Source of the DNA: Thermoleophilia bacterium
GTDB lineage: Bacteria; Actinomycetota; Thermoleophilia; Miltoncostaeales; Miltoncostaeaceae
Length of the DNA: 14,857 nt
NCBI GenBank assembly: GCA_017882555.1
Contig: JADGPH010000210.1
Coordinates: 1 to 14,857, forward strand
Direction of reading: 5' to 3'
In this document: one piece after another, positions 1-6,773 of the stretch
How positions within the stretch are numbered: position 1 is the stretch's first letter
Layout: each line of letters starts with the position of its first letter
Translations under genes and position numbers: made by a program
The notes under the pieces: generated by a model
Told to the model about the DNA's origin: nothing
Seen by the model: only the letters and a program-made list of their open reading frames with translations
Databases searched by the model: none

Positions 1-465
1 AAGTTGGTCGCTCAGTCGATCGCCGAACAGCTCGAGAATCGCGTGAGCTTCCGTCGTGCGATGAAGCGCGCCTTGACCTCGGCGATGCGCTCGGGCGCCC
101 AAGGCGTCAAGGTGCAGTGCTCGGGTCGACTGGGTGGCGCGGAGATGTCGCGTTCGGAGCACTACTCCGACGGGCGTGTGCCGTTGCACACCCTGCGCGC
201 CGACATCGACTACGGATTTCATGAGGCCAAGACGACCTTCGGTCGCATCGGCGTCAAGGTCTGGATCAACCGCGGCGAGGTGCTGCCCGAGGGTGTCGCC
301 GACGCCCGCGGACGAGTGGATTTGGACCAGGCACCGCCGCCGCGGCGCCCGCGTCGTGACCGGCGTCCCGAGAGCGGGGATCGCGGGTCGCGTGGCGGTC
401 GCGGCGCGGGCAGTGGCCAGGGCTCCGGTGGACCGCCAAACGCCGGTCCGGGCGGAGGTCGCTAA
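1..465 (+). CDS. rpsC: 30S ribosomal protein S3, C-terminal part (5' truncated by window)
   Basis: S3 sits on the head of the 30S subunit near the mRNA entry channel. Only the last 154 residues are present; the reading frame is open from base 1, and the N-terminal and KH domains lie upstream of the window. The visible part is the S3 C-terminal domain, with the family signatures CSGRLGGAEMSR, GRVPLHTLRADIDYG and GVKVWINRGEVLPEG. After that domain comes a tail of about 56 residues (bases 295-462) rich in Arg, Gly and Pro, with an RGG-like stretch SRGGRGAGSGQGSGG, which is longer and more repetitive than a usual S3 end. The rplP ribosome binding site (GGAGG, 454-458) lies inside the last codons, and rplP begins 3 bases after the stop, as expected in the S10 operon. 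Confidence 0.97.
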   Translation, partial: KLVAQSIAEQLENRVSFRRAMKRALTSAMRSGAQGVKVQCSGRLGGAEMSRSEHYSDGRVPLHTLRADIDYGFHEAKTTFGRIGVKVWINRGEVLPEGVADARGRVDLDQAPPPRRPRRDRRPESGDRGSRGGRGAGSGQGSGGPPNAGPGGGR

Positions 466-468
466 GCC

Positions 469-882
469 ATGCTGATGCCGAAGCGGACCAAGCACCGCAA
501 AGCCCACCGTGGTCGTCGCGAAGGGCTGTCAAAGGGCCACACCGAGCTGCACTTCGGTGAGTTCGGCCTCAAGGCACTCGAGCCGGCCTGGATCACCAAC
601 CGTCAGATCGAAGCCGCGCGTATCGCGATGAACCGTCGCATTCGACGTGGTGGAAAGATCTGGATCAACATCTTCCCGCATCTTCCCGTCACCAAGAAGG
701 CCGCAGAAACCCGTATGGGTTCCGGCAAGGGCTCTCCCGAGACCTGGGTTGCGGTGGTCAAACCCGGACGGATCATGTTCGAGATGTCGGGCGTGACAGA
801 AACGTTGGCGCGCGAAGCGATGCGGCTCGCCGCGATGAAGCTGCCGATTCGGTGCAAGTTCGTTTCTCGTGAGGATCAGTGA
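469..882 (+). CDS. rplP: 50S ribosomal protein L16
   Basis: L16 is a late-assembly protein of the 50S subunit that contacts 23S rRNA close to the A site and helps tRNA positioning. The 137-residue product is of normal family length. It begins MLMPKRTKHRK, carries GEFGLKALEPAWITNRQIEAAR near residues 24-45, and contains the conserved block around RRGGKIWINIFPHLPVTKK and ETRMGSGKGSPETWVAVVKPG. ATG 469 is chosen because it gives the canonical N-terminus and has GGAGG at 454-458, 10 bases upstream. The gene sits between rpsC and rpmC in the standard S10 operon order. Nothing is unusual. Confidence 0.98.
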   Translation: MLMPKRTKHRKAHRGRREGLSKGHTELHFGEFGLKALEPAWITNRQIEAARIAMNRRIRRGGKIWINIFPHLPVTKKAAETRMGSGKGSPETWVAVVKPGRIMFEMSGVTETLAREAMRLAAMKLPIRCKFVSREDQ

Positions 883-889
883 GGCAATC

Positions 890-1105
890 GTGAAGGGGAG
901 CGAAGTCAACGAACTCACCGATGAGCAACTGGCAGCGGCAATGCGCGATACGCGCGATGCCCTGTTCAACTTGCGTTTTCAGAATGCCCAGGGTGCGCTG
1001 GAGCGCACGGCCGAGATTCGCGCGCGCAAGCGCGACATCGCCCGTCTGTTGACGGCCGCCCGCGCCCGCGAGATTGCTCATGAGCAGGAGGCCGCTGGTG
1101 CCTGA
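890..1105 (+). CDS. rpmC: 50S ribosomal protein L29
   Basis: L29 lies by the 50S exit tunnel, where with L23 it forms the docking region for nascent-chain factors. With GTG 890 as start the product is 71 residues, beginning MKGSEVNELTDEQLAAAM, the normal L29 opening. It continues into the two-helix hairpin with LFNLRFQNAQGALE and a basic second helix (RARKRDIARLL). An in-frame GTG at 869 would add seven residues and overlap the rplP stop. I prefer 890 because it matches the family N-terminus and has GAGG at 881-884 five bases before it. The short Ala/Glu-rich tail overlaps the start of rpsQ by 8 bases. Confidence 0.93.
   Translation: MKGSEVNELTDEQLAAAMRDTRDALFNLRFQNAQGALERTAEIRARKRDIARLLTAARAREIAHEQEAAGA
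1086..1091 (+). promoter_or_regulatory. Ribosome binding site deciding the rpsQ start
   Basis: AGGAGG inside the 3' end of rpmC lies 6 bases before GTG 1098. It is a near-perfect Shine-Dalgarno sequence and favours GTG 1098 over ATG 1080 (which precedes it) as the rpsQ start. Confidence 0.75.
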
Positions 1106-1370
1106 GACACCGCAAGAGTTGGTTGCCCGCCGCAAGGTGCGTCAGGGCGTCGTGGTGAGTGATGCGCGTGACAAGACGGTCACGGTGCGAATTGACGGCC
1201 AAACCTCGCATCCGATGTACAAGAAGACCCTTCGCCGTTCCCACAAGCTGCACGTCCATGACGAGCGCAACGAGGCCGGCGTGGGCGATTTGGTTCGGAT
1301 TATCGAGACTCGTCCGCTCTCCAAGCAAAAGCGTTGGCGGCTGGCCGAGATCATCGAGCGCGCGAAGTAA
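1098..1370 (+). CDS. rpsQ: 30S ribosomal protein S17
   Basis: S17 is a primary 16S rRNA-binding protein of the 30S subunit with an OB fold. From GTG 1098 the product is 90 residues, beginning MPETPQELVARRKVRQG. Family signatures follow: GVVVSDARDKTVTVRID, HPMYKKTLRRSHKLHVHDE and GDLVRIIETRPLSKQKRWRL. An ATG at 1080 is in frame and would add six residues, but AGGAGG at 1086-1091 lies downstream of it and points to 1098. The gene overlaps the end of rpmC by 8 bases, suggesting translational coupling. It is the last gene of the S10-type block; rplN follows after 9 bases with no visible terminator, so the S10 and spc blocks probably form one transcript here. Confidence 0.96.
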   Translation: MPETPQELVARRKVRQGVVVSDARDKTVTVRIDGQTSHPMYKKTLRRSHKLHVHDERNEAGVGDLVRIIETRPLSKQKRWRLAEIIERAK

Positions 1371-1379
1371 GGGGCGAAG

Positions 1380-1748
1380 ATGATCCAGAATGAAAGCCGA
1401 CTGCGCGTTGCCGACAACACCGGTGCCCGGGAAATCCTGTGCATCCGCGTGCTGGGCGGTTCACGACGTCGCTACGCGTCGGTGGGTGACGTGATCGTCG
1501 CCACGGTGAAGGCTGCGACTCCGAACGGCGCAATCAAGAAGGGCGATGTGGTCAAAGCGGTCGTCGTGCGGACCAAGAAGGCTCACGGTCGCAACGACGG
1601 CACCTTCATCGCGTTCGACGAGAACGCTGCGGTCATCATCGATGCTGCGCAGAACCCGCGTGGGACGCGTATCTTCGGCCCGGTCGCCCGCGAGCTGCGT
1701 GAGAAGGACTTCATGAAGATCATCAGCCTCGCCCCGGAGGTGCTGTAA
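1380..1748 (+). CDS. rplN: 50S ribosomal protein L14
   Basis: L14 is a small beta-barrel protein at the 50S face that contacts 16S rRNA and is the docking site for the silencing factor RsfS. The 122-residue length is exactly the common family length. Signatures include MIQNESRLRVADNTGAREI, CIRVLGGSRRRYASVGDVI, the KKGDVV segment and the C-terminal block RGTRIFGPVARELRE with FMKIISLAPEVL. AAGGGG at 1369-1374 precedes ATG 1380. The stop codon TAA overlaps the first base of the rplX ATG, typical of coupled translation. This gene opens the spc operon. Confidence 0.98.
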   Translation: MIQNESRLRVADNTGAREILCIRVLGGSRRRYASVGDVIVATVKAATPNGAIKKGDVVKAVVVRTKKAHGRNDGTFIAFDENAAVIIDAAQNPRGTRIFGPVARELREKDFMKIISLAPEVL

Positions 1749-2062
1749 TGCCGGCGCGCATCAAGAAGGGCGACACCGTGATCGCCATCTCCGGGAAGGA
1801 CAAGGGCAAGACCGGTACTGTGCTTGAGGTGCGTCCGTCCGACGAGCGTGCGGTCGTCGAGGGCCTGAACATCATCAAGCGCCACACCAAGCCGCGTCCG
1901 CCGGACAGCCCTGGTGGCATTATCGAGAAGCCGGCACCGATTCACATGTCGAACCTGGCGTTGGTGGACCCGGAGACCAAGAAGGCGACCCGGGTGCGGA
2001 TCGAAAGCAACAACGGCGAACGCGTTCGCGTCGCTGTGCGGAGTGGAAAGCGGATCGACTAA
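1748..2062 (+). CDS. rplX: 50S ribosomal protein L24
   Basis: L24 is an early assembly initiator of the 50S subunit that binds the 5' domain of 23S rRNA. The 104-residue product opens with a KOW motif (KKGDTVIAISGKDKGKTG, about residues 6-23). This is followed by EGLNIIKRHTKP, GGIIEKPAPIHMSNLALVDP and the basic C-terminus. ATG 1748 shares one base with the rplN stop and is preceded by GGAGG at 1736-1740. Length and motifs are typical of bacterial L24. Confidence 0.98.
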   Translation: MPARIKKGDTVIAISGKDKGKTGTVLEVRPSDERAVVEGLNIIKRHTKPRPPDSPGGIIEKPAPIHMSNLALVDPETKKATRVRIESNNGERVRVAVRSGKRID

Positions 2063-2067
2063 ACGCG

Positions 2068-2721
2068 ATGAGCGAAGATCAGAACATCAACACCGCGGTT
2101 CGTCCGCGACTCAAGGACTACTACGCGACCGACGTGCGCCCGCTGCTGCAGGAGCAGTTCGAGTACACGTCGCCGATGCAGCTTCCGCGGATCGAGAAGA
2201 TCACGCTGTCCATGGGTGTCGGCGAGGCCAAGCAGAACTCGAAGGCGCTCGACGAGGCCATGGCGCAGTTGGCGATCATCGCCGGCCAGCGCCCGATGGT
2301 CACACATGCACGCAAGTCGATCGCCCAGTTCAAGCTGCGCGAAGGCATGGCGATCGGCTGCAAGGTCACCCTGCGCGGCGACCGGATGTGGGAGTTCTAC
2401 GACCGCCTTACGGCGATCGCCTTGCCACGGATCCGCGACTTTCGCGGCATCAACCCCGACGGGTTCGACGGACGCGGCAACTACAATCTTGGCCTGCGCG
2501 AGCAGACCATTTTCCCCGAAGTCGAATACGACCGTATCGACAACGTGCGGGGTCTGAACGTCACGATTACGACGTCAGCGGGTACGGATGCCGAGGCACG
2601 CGAATTGCTGCGGGCCCTGGGCATGCCTTTCCGTATCGAGGGGTACACGGCAGAGGAGCTCGCCATCCGGCGTCGGCGCAAGATGCGCAAGCGTGGGGCG
2701 ATGCGGACCAAGAAGCGCTAG
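2068..2721 (+). CDS. rplE: 50S ribosomal protein L5 with C-terminal basic extension
   Basis: L5 is part of the 5S rRNA-containing central protuberance of the 50S subunit and contacts P-site tRNA. The core covers about residues 10-189, with PRIEKITLSMGVGEA, THARKSIAQFKLREGMAIGCKVTLRG, FYDRLTAIALPRIRDFRG and GNYNLGLREQTIFPE. It ends at the usual LLRALGMPFR. The protein then continues for 28 residues (190-217), ending in a strongly basic RRRRKMRKRGAMRTKKR, so the total of 217 is longer than the roughly 180-190 usual for bacterial L5. The extension is in the same frame with no sign of a frameshift. The ribosome binding site is weak (GGAT at 2052-2055), so initiation probably relies on coupling to rplX 5 bases upstream. 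Confidence 0.97.
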   Translation: MSEDQNINTAVRPRLKDYYATDVRPLLQEQFEYTSPMQLPRIEKITLSMGVGEAKQNSKALDEAMAQLAIIAGQRPMVTHARKSIAQFKLREGMAIGCKVTLRGDRMWEFYDRLTAIALPRIRDFRGINPDGFDGRGNYNLGLREQTIFPEVEYDRIDNVRGLNVTITTSAGTDAEARELLRALGMPFRIEGYTAEELAIRRRRKMRKRGAMRTKKR

Positions 2722-2730
2722 AGAGAACCT

Positions 2731-2736
2731 GAGGAG
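2731..2736 (+). promoter_or_regulatory. Ribosome binding site deciding the rpsN TTG start
   Basis: GAGGAG lies 7 bases upstream of TTG 2744. Together with the canonical S14 N-terminus this fixes the TTG as the start of a gene that would otherwise have no ATG or GTG in the right place. Confidence 0.7.
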
Positions 2737-2743
2737 CCTGGAG

Positions 2744-2929
2744 TTGGCGAAGACCAGCCTGCGCGTCAAGTCGGCGCGGCCACAGAAGTATTCGACCCGG
2801 AAATACGCCCGCTGCATGCGGTGCGGTCGGTCACGCGCGGTCTTTCGCAAGTTCGGGCTGTGCCGCATCTGCCTGCGCGAGCAGGCCCATGCCGGCGTGA
2901 TCCCCGGGATGACGAAGGCGAGCTGGTAG
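2744..2929 (+). CDS. rpsN: 30S ribosomal protein S14, zinc-binding (type Z)
   Basis: S14 binds the head of the 30S subunit during late assembly. From TTG 2744 the product is 61 residues, the exact length of the short zinc-dependent S14 type, and begins MAKTSLRVKSARPQKY. The zinc ribbon cysteines are C24, C27, C40 and C43, in CMRCGRSRAVFRKFGLCRIC. The C-terminus GVIPGMTKASW is the normal S14 end. The TTG start is supported by GAGGAG at 2731-2736. The same frame is open further upstream inside rplE, but those codons are not S14-like. The stop is 2 bases before the rpsH ATG. Confidence 0.96.
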   Translation: MAKTSLRVKSARPQKYSTRKYARCMRCGRSRAVFRKFGLCRICLREQAHAGVIPGMTKASW

Positions 2930-2931
2930 TC

Positions 2932-3315
2932 ATGCTGACCGATCCGATCGCGGACATGCTCACCCGTTTGCGCAACGCGAACCTCGCGCTGCACGACACG
3001 GTCATGATGCCGACCAGCAAGATGAAGCAGTCCGTCGCGCAGCTGCTGCAGGACGAGGGCTACATCGCCGGGTATGAGGTCGATGGACGTAAGCTCACCG
3101 TCCGGTTGAAGTACGACAAGGAACGGCGACGCGTGTTGTCGGGGATTCGGCGGATGTCGAAGCCTGGGCGTCGCGTGTACCTCAACAGCGACGACGTTCC
3201 GCGTGTGCTCGGCGGTATGGGTGTCGCGGTGATCTCCACCTCGCAAGGGCTGTTGAGCGGGCAGGAAGCCCGCCGCCGTGGTATCGGCGGCGAGTTGATC
3301 TGCACCGTGTGGTAA
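2932..3315 (+). CDS. rpsH: 30S ribosomal protein S8
   Basis: S8 is a primary 16S rRNA-binding protein of the 30S platform, and in E. coli it represses the spc operon by binding its mRNA. The 127-residue product starts MLTDPIADMLTRLRNAN, the classic S8 opening. It has the middle region YEVDGRKLTVRLKY and the conserved C-terminal block GVAVISTSQGLLSGQEARRR with GIGGELICTVW. The open frame extends 37 codons further upstream across rpsN, but ATG 2932 gives the family N-terminus. Only a weak AAGGCGAG is visible upstream, so coupling to rpsN is likely. Confidence 0.98.
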   Translation: MLTDPIADMLTRLRNANLALHDTVMMPTSKMKQSVAQLLQDEGYIAGYEVDGRKLTVRLKYDKERRRVLSGIRRMSKPGRRVYLNSDDVPRVLGGMGVAVISTSQGLLSGQEARRRGIGGELICTVW

Positions 3316-3340
3316 GGACGAGGACGAGGCAAGGACACTT

Positions 3341-3874
3341 ATGAGTCGTATCGGTCGTGCACCGATCCCCGTTCCCGACGGGGTCAACATAGAGATCTCT
3401 GGCCAGCACATCACGGTCAACGGGCCCAAAGGCACGCTTGTGCACACCGTCGTTCAGCCCATCGTGGTCGAACGGCACGAGGGTGAGCTGCGTGTCACGC
3501 GGCCGACCGATCGTGGCCCGCACCGTGCCTTGCATGGGTTGACCCGTACCTTGGTGGCCAACATGGTCCAGGGTGTGACCGATGGGTATTCCAAAGAGCT
3601 CGAACTCGTCGGTGTCGGTTACCGTGCCGCGTTGCGGGGCCACTCACTCGAGTTGGCGGTCGGCTACTCTCACCCGGTGGCGCTTGAGCCGCCGGACGGA
3701 ATCACCTTCGAAGTTCCCGTCCCCACCCAAGTGGTAGTGCGTGGCATTGACAAGCAGGCCGTGGGGCAGATTGCTGCCCAGGTTCGCGACGTTCGTCCGC
3801 CTGAGCCGTACAAGGGCAAGGGTATTCGGTACGCCGGCGAGCAGGTCAGGCGCAAGGTCGGTAAGAGGGCATAA
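3341..3874 (+). CDS. rplF: 50S ribosomal protein L6
   Basis: L6 has two related alpha/beta domains and sits near the sarcin-ricin loop and the factor-binding site of the 50S subunit. The 177-residue product is of standard length. It begins MSRIGRAPIPVPDGV, has NGPKGTL near residue 28, then LTRTLVANMVQGVTDGYSKELELVGVGY (residues about 66-93, quoted here only as a position guide). The C-terminal signature PEPYKGKGIRYAGEQVRRK follows. ATG 3341 has AAGGA at 3331-3335. The upstream spacer from rpsH is 25 bases and holds only the repetitive GGACGAGGACGAGG and the ribosome binding site. Confidence 0.98.
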   Translation: MSRIGRAPIPVPDGVNIEISGQHITVNGPKGTLVHTVVQPIVVERHEGELRVTRPTDRGPHRALHGLTRTLVANMVQGVTDGYSKELELVGVGYRAALRGHSLELAVGYSHPVALEPPDGITFEVPVPTQVVVRGIDKQAVGQIAAQVRDVRPPEPYKGKGIRYAGEQVRRKVGKRA

Positions 3875-3876
3875 TT

Positions 3877-4230
3877 ATGGGTCAGCTCACGTCAGAACAA
3901 AAGCGCGCACGGCGTCACCGTCGTATTCGCGCGAAGGTCACCGGAACAGCGGGTCGTCCGCGCCTTTGCGTGTCCCGCTCCAACCTGCGCATCTACGCCC
4001 AGATCATCGATGACAGCCAGGGTCACACCTTGGCGGCGGCCGGGTCGACCGAGGCGGAACTCAAGGGGTTGGCAAAGGGTGCCGCGGCGAGCGAGGTCGG
4101 TCGTTTGCTCGCCGAGCGCGCACGCGCAGCAGGGGTCGAAACGGTTGTGTTTGACCGTGGCGGCTACAAGTACCACGGGCGCGTGAAGTCGCTCGCCGAT
4201 GCGGCCCGCTCAGCGGGCCTTGTTTTCTAG
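3877..4230 (+). CDS. rplR: 50S ribosomal protein L18
   Basis: L18 binds 5S rRNA and, with L5, anchors it in the central protuberance of the 50S subunit. The 117-residue product begins with a basic N-terminus (QKRARRHRRIRAKV). It has GRPRLCVSRSNLRIYAQIIDD and ends with the family signature VVFDRGGYKYHGRVKSLADA and ARSAGLVF. ATG 3877 is preceded by GAGGG at 3865-3869. The last nine codons also form a GC-rich hairpin followed by a T-rich run, annotated separately. The next gene, rpsE, starts 14 bases after the stop. Confidence 0.98.
   Translation: MGQLTSEQKRARRHRRIRAKVTGTAGRPRLCVSRSNLRIYAQIIDDSQGHTLAAAGSTEAELKGLAKGAAASEVGRLLAERARAAGVETVVFDRGGYKYHGRVKSLADAARSAGLVF
4203..4228 (+). terminator. Terminator-shaped hairpin inside the 3' end of rplR
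   Basis: GGCCCGC (4203-4209) and GCGGGCC (4213-4219) form a perfect 7-base-pair stem around a 3-base loop (TCA), followed at once by TTGTTTTCT. This is the shape of an intrinsic terminator, but it lies within coding sequence and upstream of essential genes, so at most it would be a partial attenuator. The conserved C-terminal peptide AAR-AGL of L18 favours complementary GC codons, so chance is a real alternative. Confidence 0.35.
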
Positions 4231-4244
4231 GAAGGGGCGGGTTC

Positions 4245-4802
4245 GTGGCCGAGCGGCGTCGTAAGCCGAAAGTAAATTCCGAGGGGCTCGAACTCAACGA
4301 GCGCGTCGTCCAGGTCAACCGTGTGGCCAAGGTGGTCAAGGGCGGTCGGCGTTTTTCGTTCTCCGCACTCGTCGTGGTCGGCAATGAGGTGGACACCGTG
4401 GGCGTCGGTCACGGGAAGGCCAACGAGGTTCCGGTGGCCATCCAGAAGGCCGTCGATGACGCCAAGAAGAACCTCTTTCGTGTTCCCAAGTACCGCACGA
4501 CGATTACCCACCAGGTCGTGGGTCGCCACGGCGCCGGTCGTGTGCTGCTCAAGCCGGCCTCCGAGGGCACGGGTGTGATCGCCGGTGGCGGTGTGCGTGC
4601 CGTGCTCGAGCTCGCGGGCATCCACGACATCCTGAGCAAGTCGCTGGGGTCGAGCAACCCGCTCAACCTCGTGACGGCGGCCGTTGATGGCCTCAAGCAA
4701 CTGCGGACCCCGGCGGAGGTTGCAGAGCTTCGTGGCAAGCGCATCGGTGAGATGCTGGGTGTGGCGCCGAAGGCAGCACCGGTGGCAGAGGACGACGCGT
4801 GA
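4245..4802 (+). CDS. rpsE: 30S ribosomal protein S5
   Basis: S5 lies at the mRNA entry and decoding side of the 30S subunit and influences fidelity. The 185-residue product has the N-terminal double-stranded-RNA-binding-like domain (ELNERVVQVNRVAKVVKGG, FSALVVVGNEVDTVGVGHGKA). The C-terminal domain follows, with GRHGAGRVLLKPASEGTGVI, GGGVRAVLELAGIHDILSK and SLGSSNPLNLVTAA. GTG 4245 is chosen because AAGGGG at 4232-4237 lies 7 bases upstream and the frame gives a normal N-terminus. A short Ala/Pro-rich acidic tail ends the protein. The last codon region overlaps the rpmD start (GTGA), a 4-base coupled junction. Confidence 0.98.
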   Translation: MAERRRKPKVNSEGLELNERVVQVNRVAKVVKGGRRFSFSALVVVGNEVDTVGVGHGKANEVPVAIQKAVDDAKKNLFRVPKYRTTITHQVVGRHGAGRVLLKPASEGTGVIAGGGVRAVLELAGIHDILSKSLGSSNPLNLVTAAVDGLKQLRTPAEVAELRGKRIGEMLGVAPKAAPVAEDDA

Positions 4803-4990
4803 GCCGCTTTCGCGTGACACAGACCCGGTCGACCATCGGTCGCCAACAGCGCCATCGCGGCACTCTGCGCGCGCTCGGGCTCCGGCGGATAGGCCAAACC
4901 GTTGAGCACCAGGACTCACCTCAGCTGCGCGGAATGCTGCGGATCGTCGCGTCCATGGTGAACGTTGAGGAGATCCATGATCACGCCTGA
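4799..4990 (+). CDS. rpmD: 50S ribosomal protein L30
   Basis: L30 is a small protein of the 50S subunit, present in many but not all bacteria. The 63-residue product has the typical start MSRFRVTQTRSTIGRQQRHRG, the segment LRALGLRRIGQTVEHQDSP and the C-terminal GMLRIVASMVNVEEI. It starts at GTG 4799, which overlaps the TGA of rpsE by 4 bases, and its own end overlaps the rplO start by 14 bases. Its position between rpsE and rplO is the standard spc operon arrangement. Confidence 0.97.
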   Translation: MSRFRVTQTRSTIGRQQRHRGTLRALGLRRIGQTVEHQDSPQLRGMLRIVASMVNVEEIHDHA

Positions 4991-5504
4991 GGAAATCACG
5001 CCTGTCGACCCCAACCAGATCCGGCTCGAGTCGCTGGCACCCCGTCCGGGCTCGCGTCACCCGCGTAAGCGGATCGGCCGTGGCCCGGGCTCGGGCATGG
5101 GAAAGACCTCTGGTCGTGGCATGAAGGGCCTGGGTGCTCGCTCGGGTGGCGGGGTCCGTCCGGGGTACACCGGTGGTCAGATTCCTGCCTACATGCAGCA
5201 GGCCAAGCAGCGTGGCCCCAACCACAAGAAGTCGATGCCGTTCGGGCCGTTCCGGACCCACACGGTTCCGGTGAACGTCAGCCAGCTCGAGGTGTTTGAC
5301 GCCGGCTCGGTCGTTGACGTCGCAGCACTTGAGGCGCGCGGTATTGTCAAGAACAACTTGCATCGCCAGTGGCCAATCAAGATTCTCGCCGAAGGCGAGC
5401 TTGGTCGCGCGTTGACGGTGCGGGCACACGCGTTCTCGGCTGCGGCCAAGGCCAAGATCGAGGCTGCCGGTGGAACCGCCGAGGTCATCGGATCTGAGGG
5501 GTAA
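4977..5504 (+). CDS. rplO: 50S ribosomal protein L15
   Basis: L15 is an assembly protein of the 50S subunit with a long glycine- and arginine-rich N-terminal extension that threads into 23S rRNA. The product is 175 residues. It carries LESLAPRPGSRHPRKRIGRG, GSGMGKTSGRGMKGLGARSG and GYTGGQIPAYMQQAKQRGP, then a globular C-terminal half ending VRAHAFSAAAKAKIEAAGG. The segment after GGQ (KQRGPNHKKSMPFGPFRTHT) differs from the E. coli-type LPKRGF pattern and may be lineage-specific. ATG 4977 is preceded by GAGGAG at 4967-4972, four bases upstream; an in-frame TTG at 4965 lacks such a site. Confidence 0.96.
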   Translation: MITPEEITPVDPNQIRLESLAPRPGSRHPRKRIGRGPGSGMGKTSGRGMKGLGARSGGGVRPGYTGGQIPAYMQQAKQRGPNHKKSMPFGPFRTHTVPVNVSQLEVFDAGSVVDVAALEARGIVKNNLHRQWPIKILAEGELGRALTVRAHAFSAAAKAKIEAAGGTAEVIGSEG

Positions 5505-5510
5505 CACGCT

Positions 5511-6773
5511 GTGCTGAAGTCGATGCTGAGCGCGCTGAGTTCGCCGGACCTGCGCAAGAAGATCGGCTTCACGGCGTTCATCCTGCTGATCTACCGGCTC
5601 GGGTCCTACGTCCCCGTGCCGGGGGTCAACATCGCGGCGATCCAAAACGCGATCAACAATCGCGGGTCGAGCCTGGTCGGCTTGCTCAACCTCTTCGCCG
5701 GCGGCGCCTTGACCCGTTTTGCCGTGTTTGCGCTGGGCATCATGCCCTACATCACGGCGAGCATCGTGCTGCAGCTGCTGACTGTAGTCCTTCCCAAGCT
5801 GGAGGCACTCCAGAAAGAAGGGGAGGCCGGCCAGCAGAAGATCACCCAGTACACGCGGTACTTCACCGTGGCTCTGGCGGCCTTGCAGTCGTTTGCCTAC
5901 GTCCTGTACTTCAAGTCCCAGGGCGGATTGCCGGGCCTGTCGACCGGCAAGTTCTACATCATCATTCTGAGCCTCACCGCTGGGACGAGCTTGGTGATGT
6001 GGCTGGGCGAGCTGATTACGCAGCGTGGGATCGGCAACGGCATCTCCTTGTTGATCTTCGCCAACATCGTGGCCTCGATTCCCGCCGGCGTGTCCGCATG
6101 GTTGAATTTGACGCCCATCATCCAGATCGTGATCCTCGTGATCGCGCTCGCCGTGGTCGTCAGCGTGGTGTTCATCACCGAAGGCCAGCGACGGATTCCC
6201 ATTCAGTACGCCAAGCGCATGGTGGGTCGGCGCATGACCACCGGCGGCCAGACGTATATGCCGCTCCGGGTCAACATGGCCGGGGTGATCCCCGTGATCT
6301 TTGCGTCGTCGGTCGTGATCCTGCCTGCCACGATTACCGAGTTCGCCGGACGGGGATCGGTGTTCCAGTCGATCTCGACCTTCCTGGCCCCGGGCTCGTG
6401 GTACTACATCATCTTCGAAGCGCTCTTGATTATCGTCTTCACGTACTTCTATACGGCGATTGTGTTCAACCCGGTCGAGCAGGCGGAGAACCTCAAGAAG
6501 TACGGTGGCTTTATTCCTGGGGTACGCCCCGGGCGCCCGACGGCGGTCTACTTGGACCGGGTGCTGACGCGCCTCACCCTTCCCGGTGCGGTCTACCTCG
6601 CCCTGGTCGCGGCGTTGCCGAGCATCGTGTTCAAGTACTTGCCGCAGTCCAACGTGTTCTTTGGCGTGCTCGGCGGAACGTCCATCTTGATCGTGGTCGG
6701 TGTTGCCCTCGACACCATCCGTCAGATGGAAGCTCAGCTGATGATGCGCTCGTACGAAGGGTTCCTCCGATAA
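5511..6773 (+). CDS. secY: Protein translocase channel subunit SecY
   Basis: SecY is the membrane channel of the Sec translocon, through which preproteins are exported or inserted after delivery by SecA or the ribosome/SRP. The 420-residue protein fits the family and has about ten hydrophobic transmembrane segments. The first is near residues 18-35 (GFTAFILLIYRLGSYVPVPG), followed by the plug region, MPYITASIVLQLL, the cytosolic loop with QRRIPIQYAKRM, and the C-terminal GFIPGVRPGRPT and MRSYEGFLR. GTG 5511 is chosen because GAGGGG lies at 5496-5501 and the N-terminus then matches the family. The stop codon TAA is embedded in the proposed adk start (ATAA). Confidence 0.98.
   Translation: MLKSMLSALSSPDLRKKIGFTAFILLIYRLGSYVPVPGVNIAAIQNAINNRGSSLVGLLNLFAGGALTRFAVFALGIMPYITASIVLQLLTVVLPKLEALQKEGEAGQQKITQYTRYFTVALAALQSFAYVLYFKSQGGLPGLSTGKFYIIILSLTAGTSLVMWLGELITQRGIGNGISLLIFANIVASIPAGVSAWLNLTPIIQIVILVIALAVVVSVVFITEGQRRIPIQYAKRMVGRRMTTGGQTYMPLRVNMAGVIPVIFASSVVILPATITEFAGRGSVFQSISTFLAPGSWYYIIFEALLIIVFTYFYTAIVFNPVEQAENLKKYGGFIPGVRPGRPTAVYLDRVLTRLTLPGAVYLALVAALPSIVFKYLPQSNVFFGVLGGTSILIVVGVALDTIRQMEAQLMMRSYEGFLR
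6756..6761 (+). promoter_or_regulatory. Ribosome binding site deciding the adk start
   Basis: GAAGGG near the end of secY lies 8 bases upstream of ATA 6770, a good Shine-Dalgarno distance. It is 17 bases from the next possible non-standard start, CTG 6779. It therefore supports the ATA as the adk start. Confidence 0.5.

Noticed and set aside
869..889. GTG 869 as the start of rpmC
   Set aside because: It would overlap the rplP stop and add seven residues not typical of L29; GTG 890 has a better placed ribosome binding site and the family N-terminus.
4227..5645. Long open frame on the minus strand (472 codons) opposite rpsE, rpmD and rplO
   Set aside because: It is fully antisense to certain ribosomal genes, has no recognisable domain, and is rich in Arg, His and Asp as expected from the reverse frame of GC-rich codons.
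5999..6769. Open frame inside secY that reads continuously into adk
   Set aside because: The upstream part is an alternative frame of secY with no adenylate kinase likeness. Only the part from 6770 onward is Adk, so a long N-terminal fusion is not supported.
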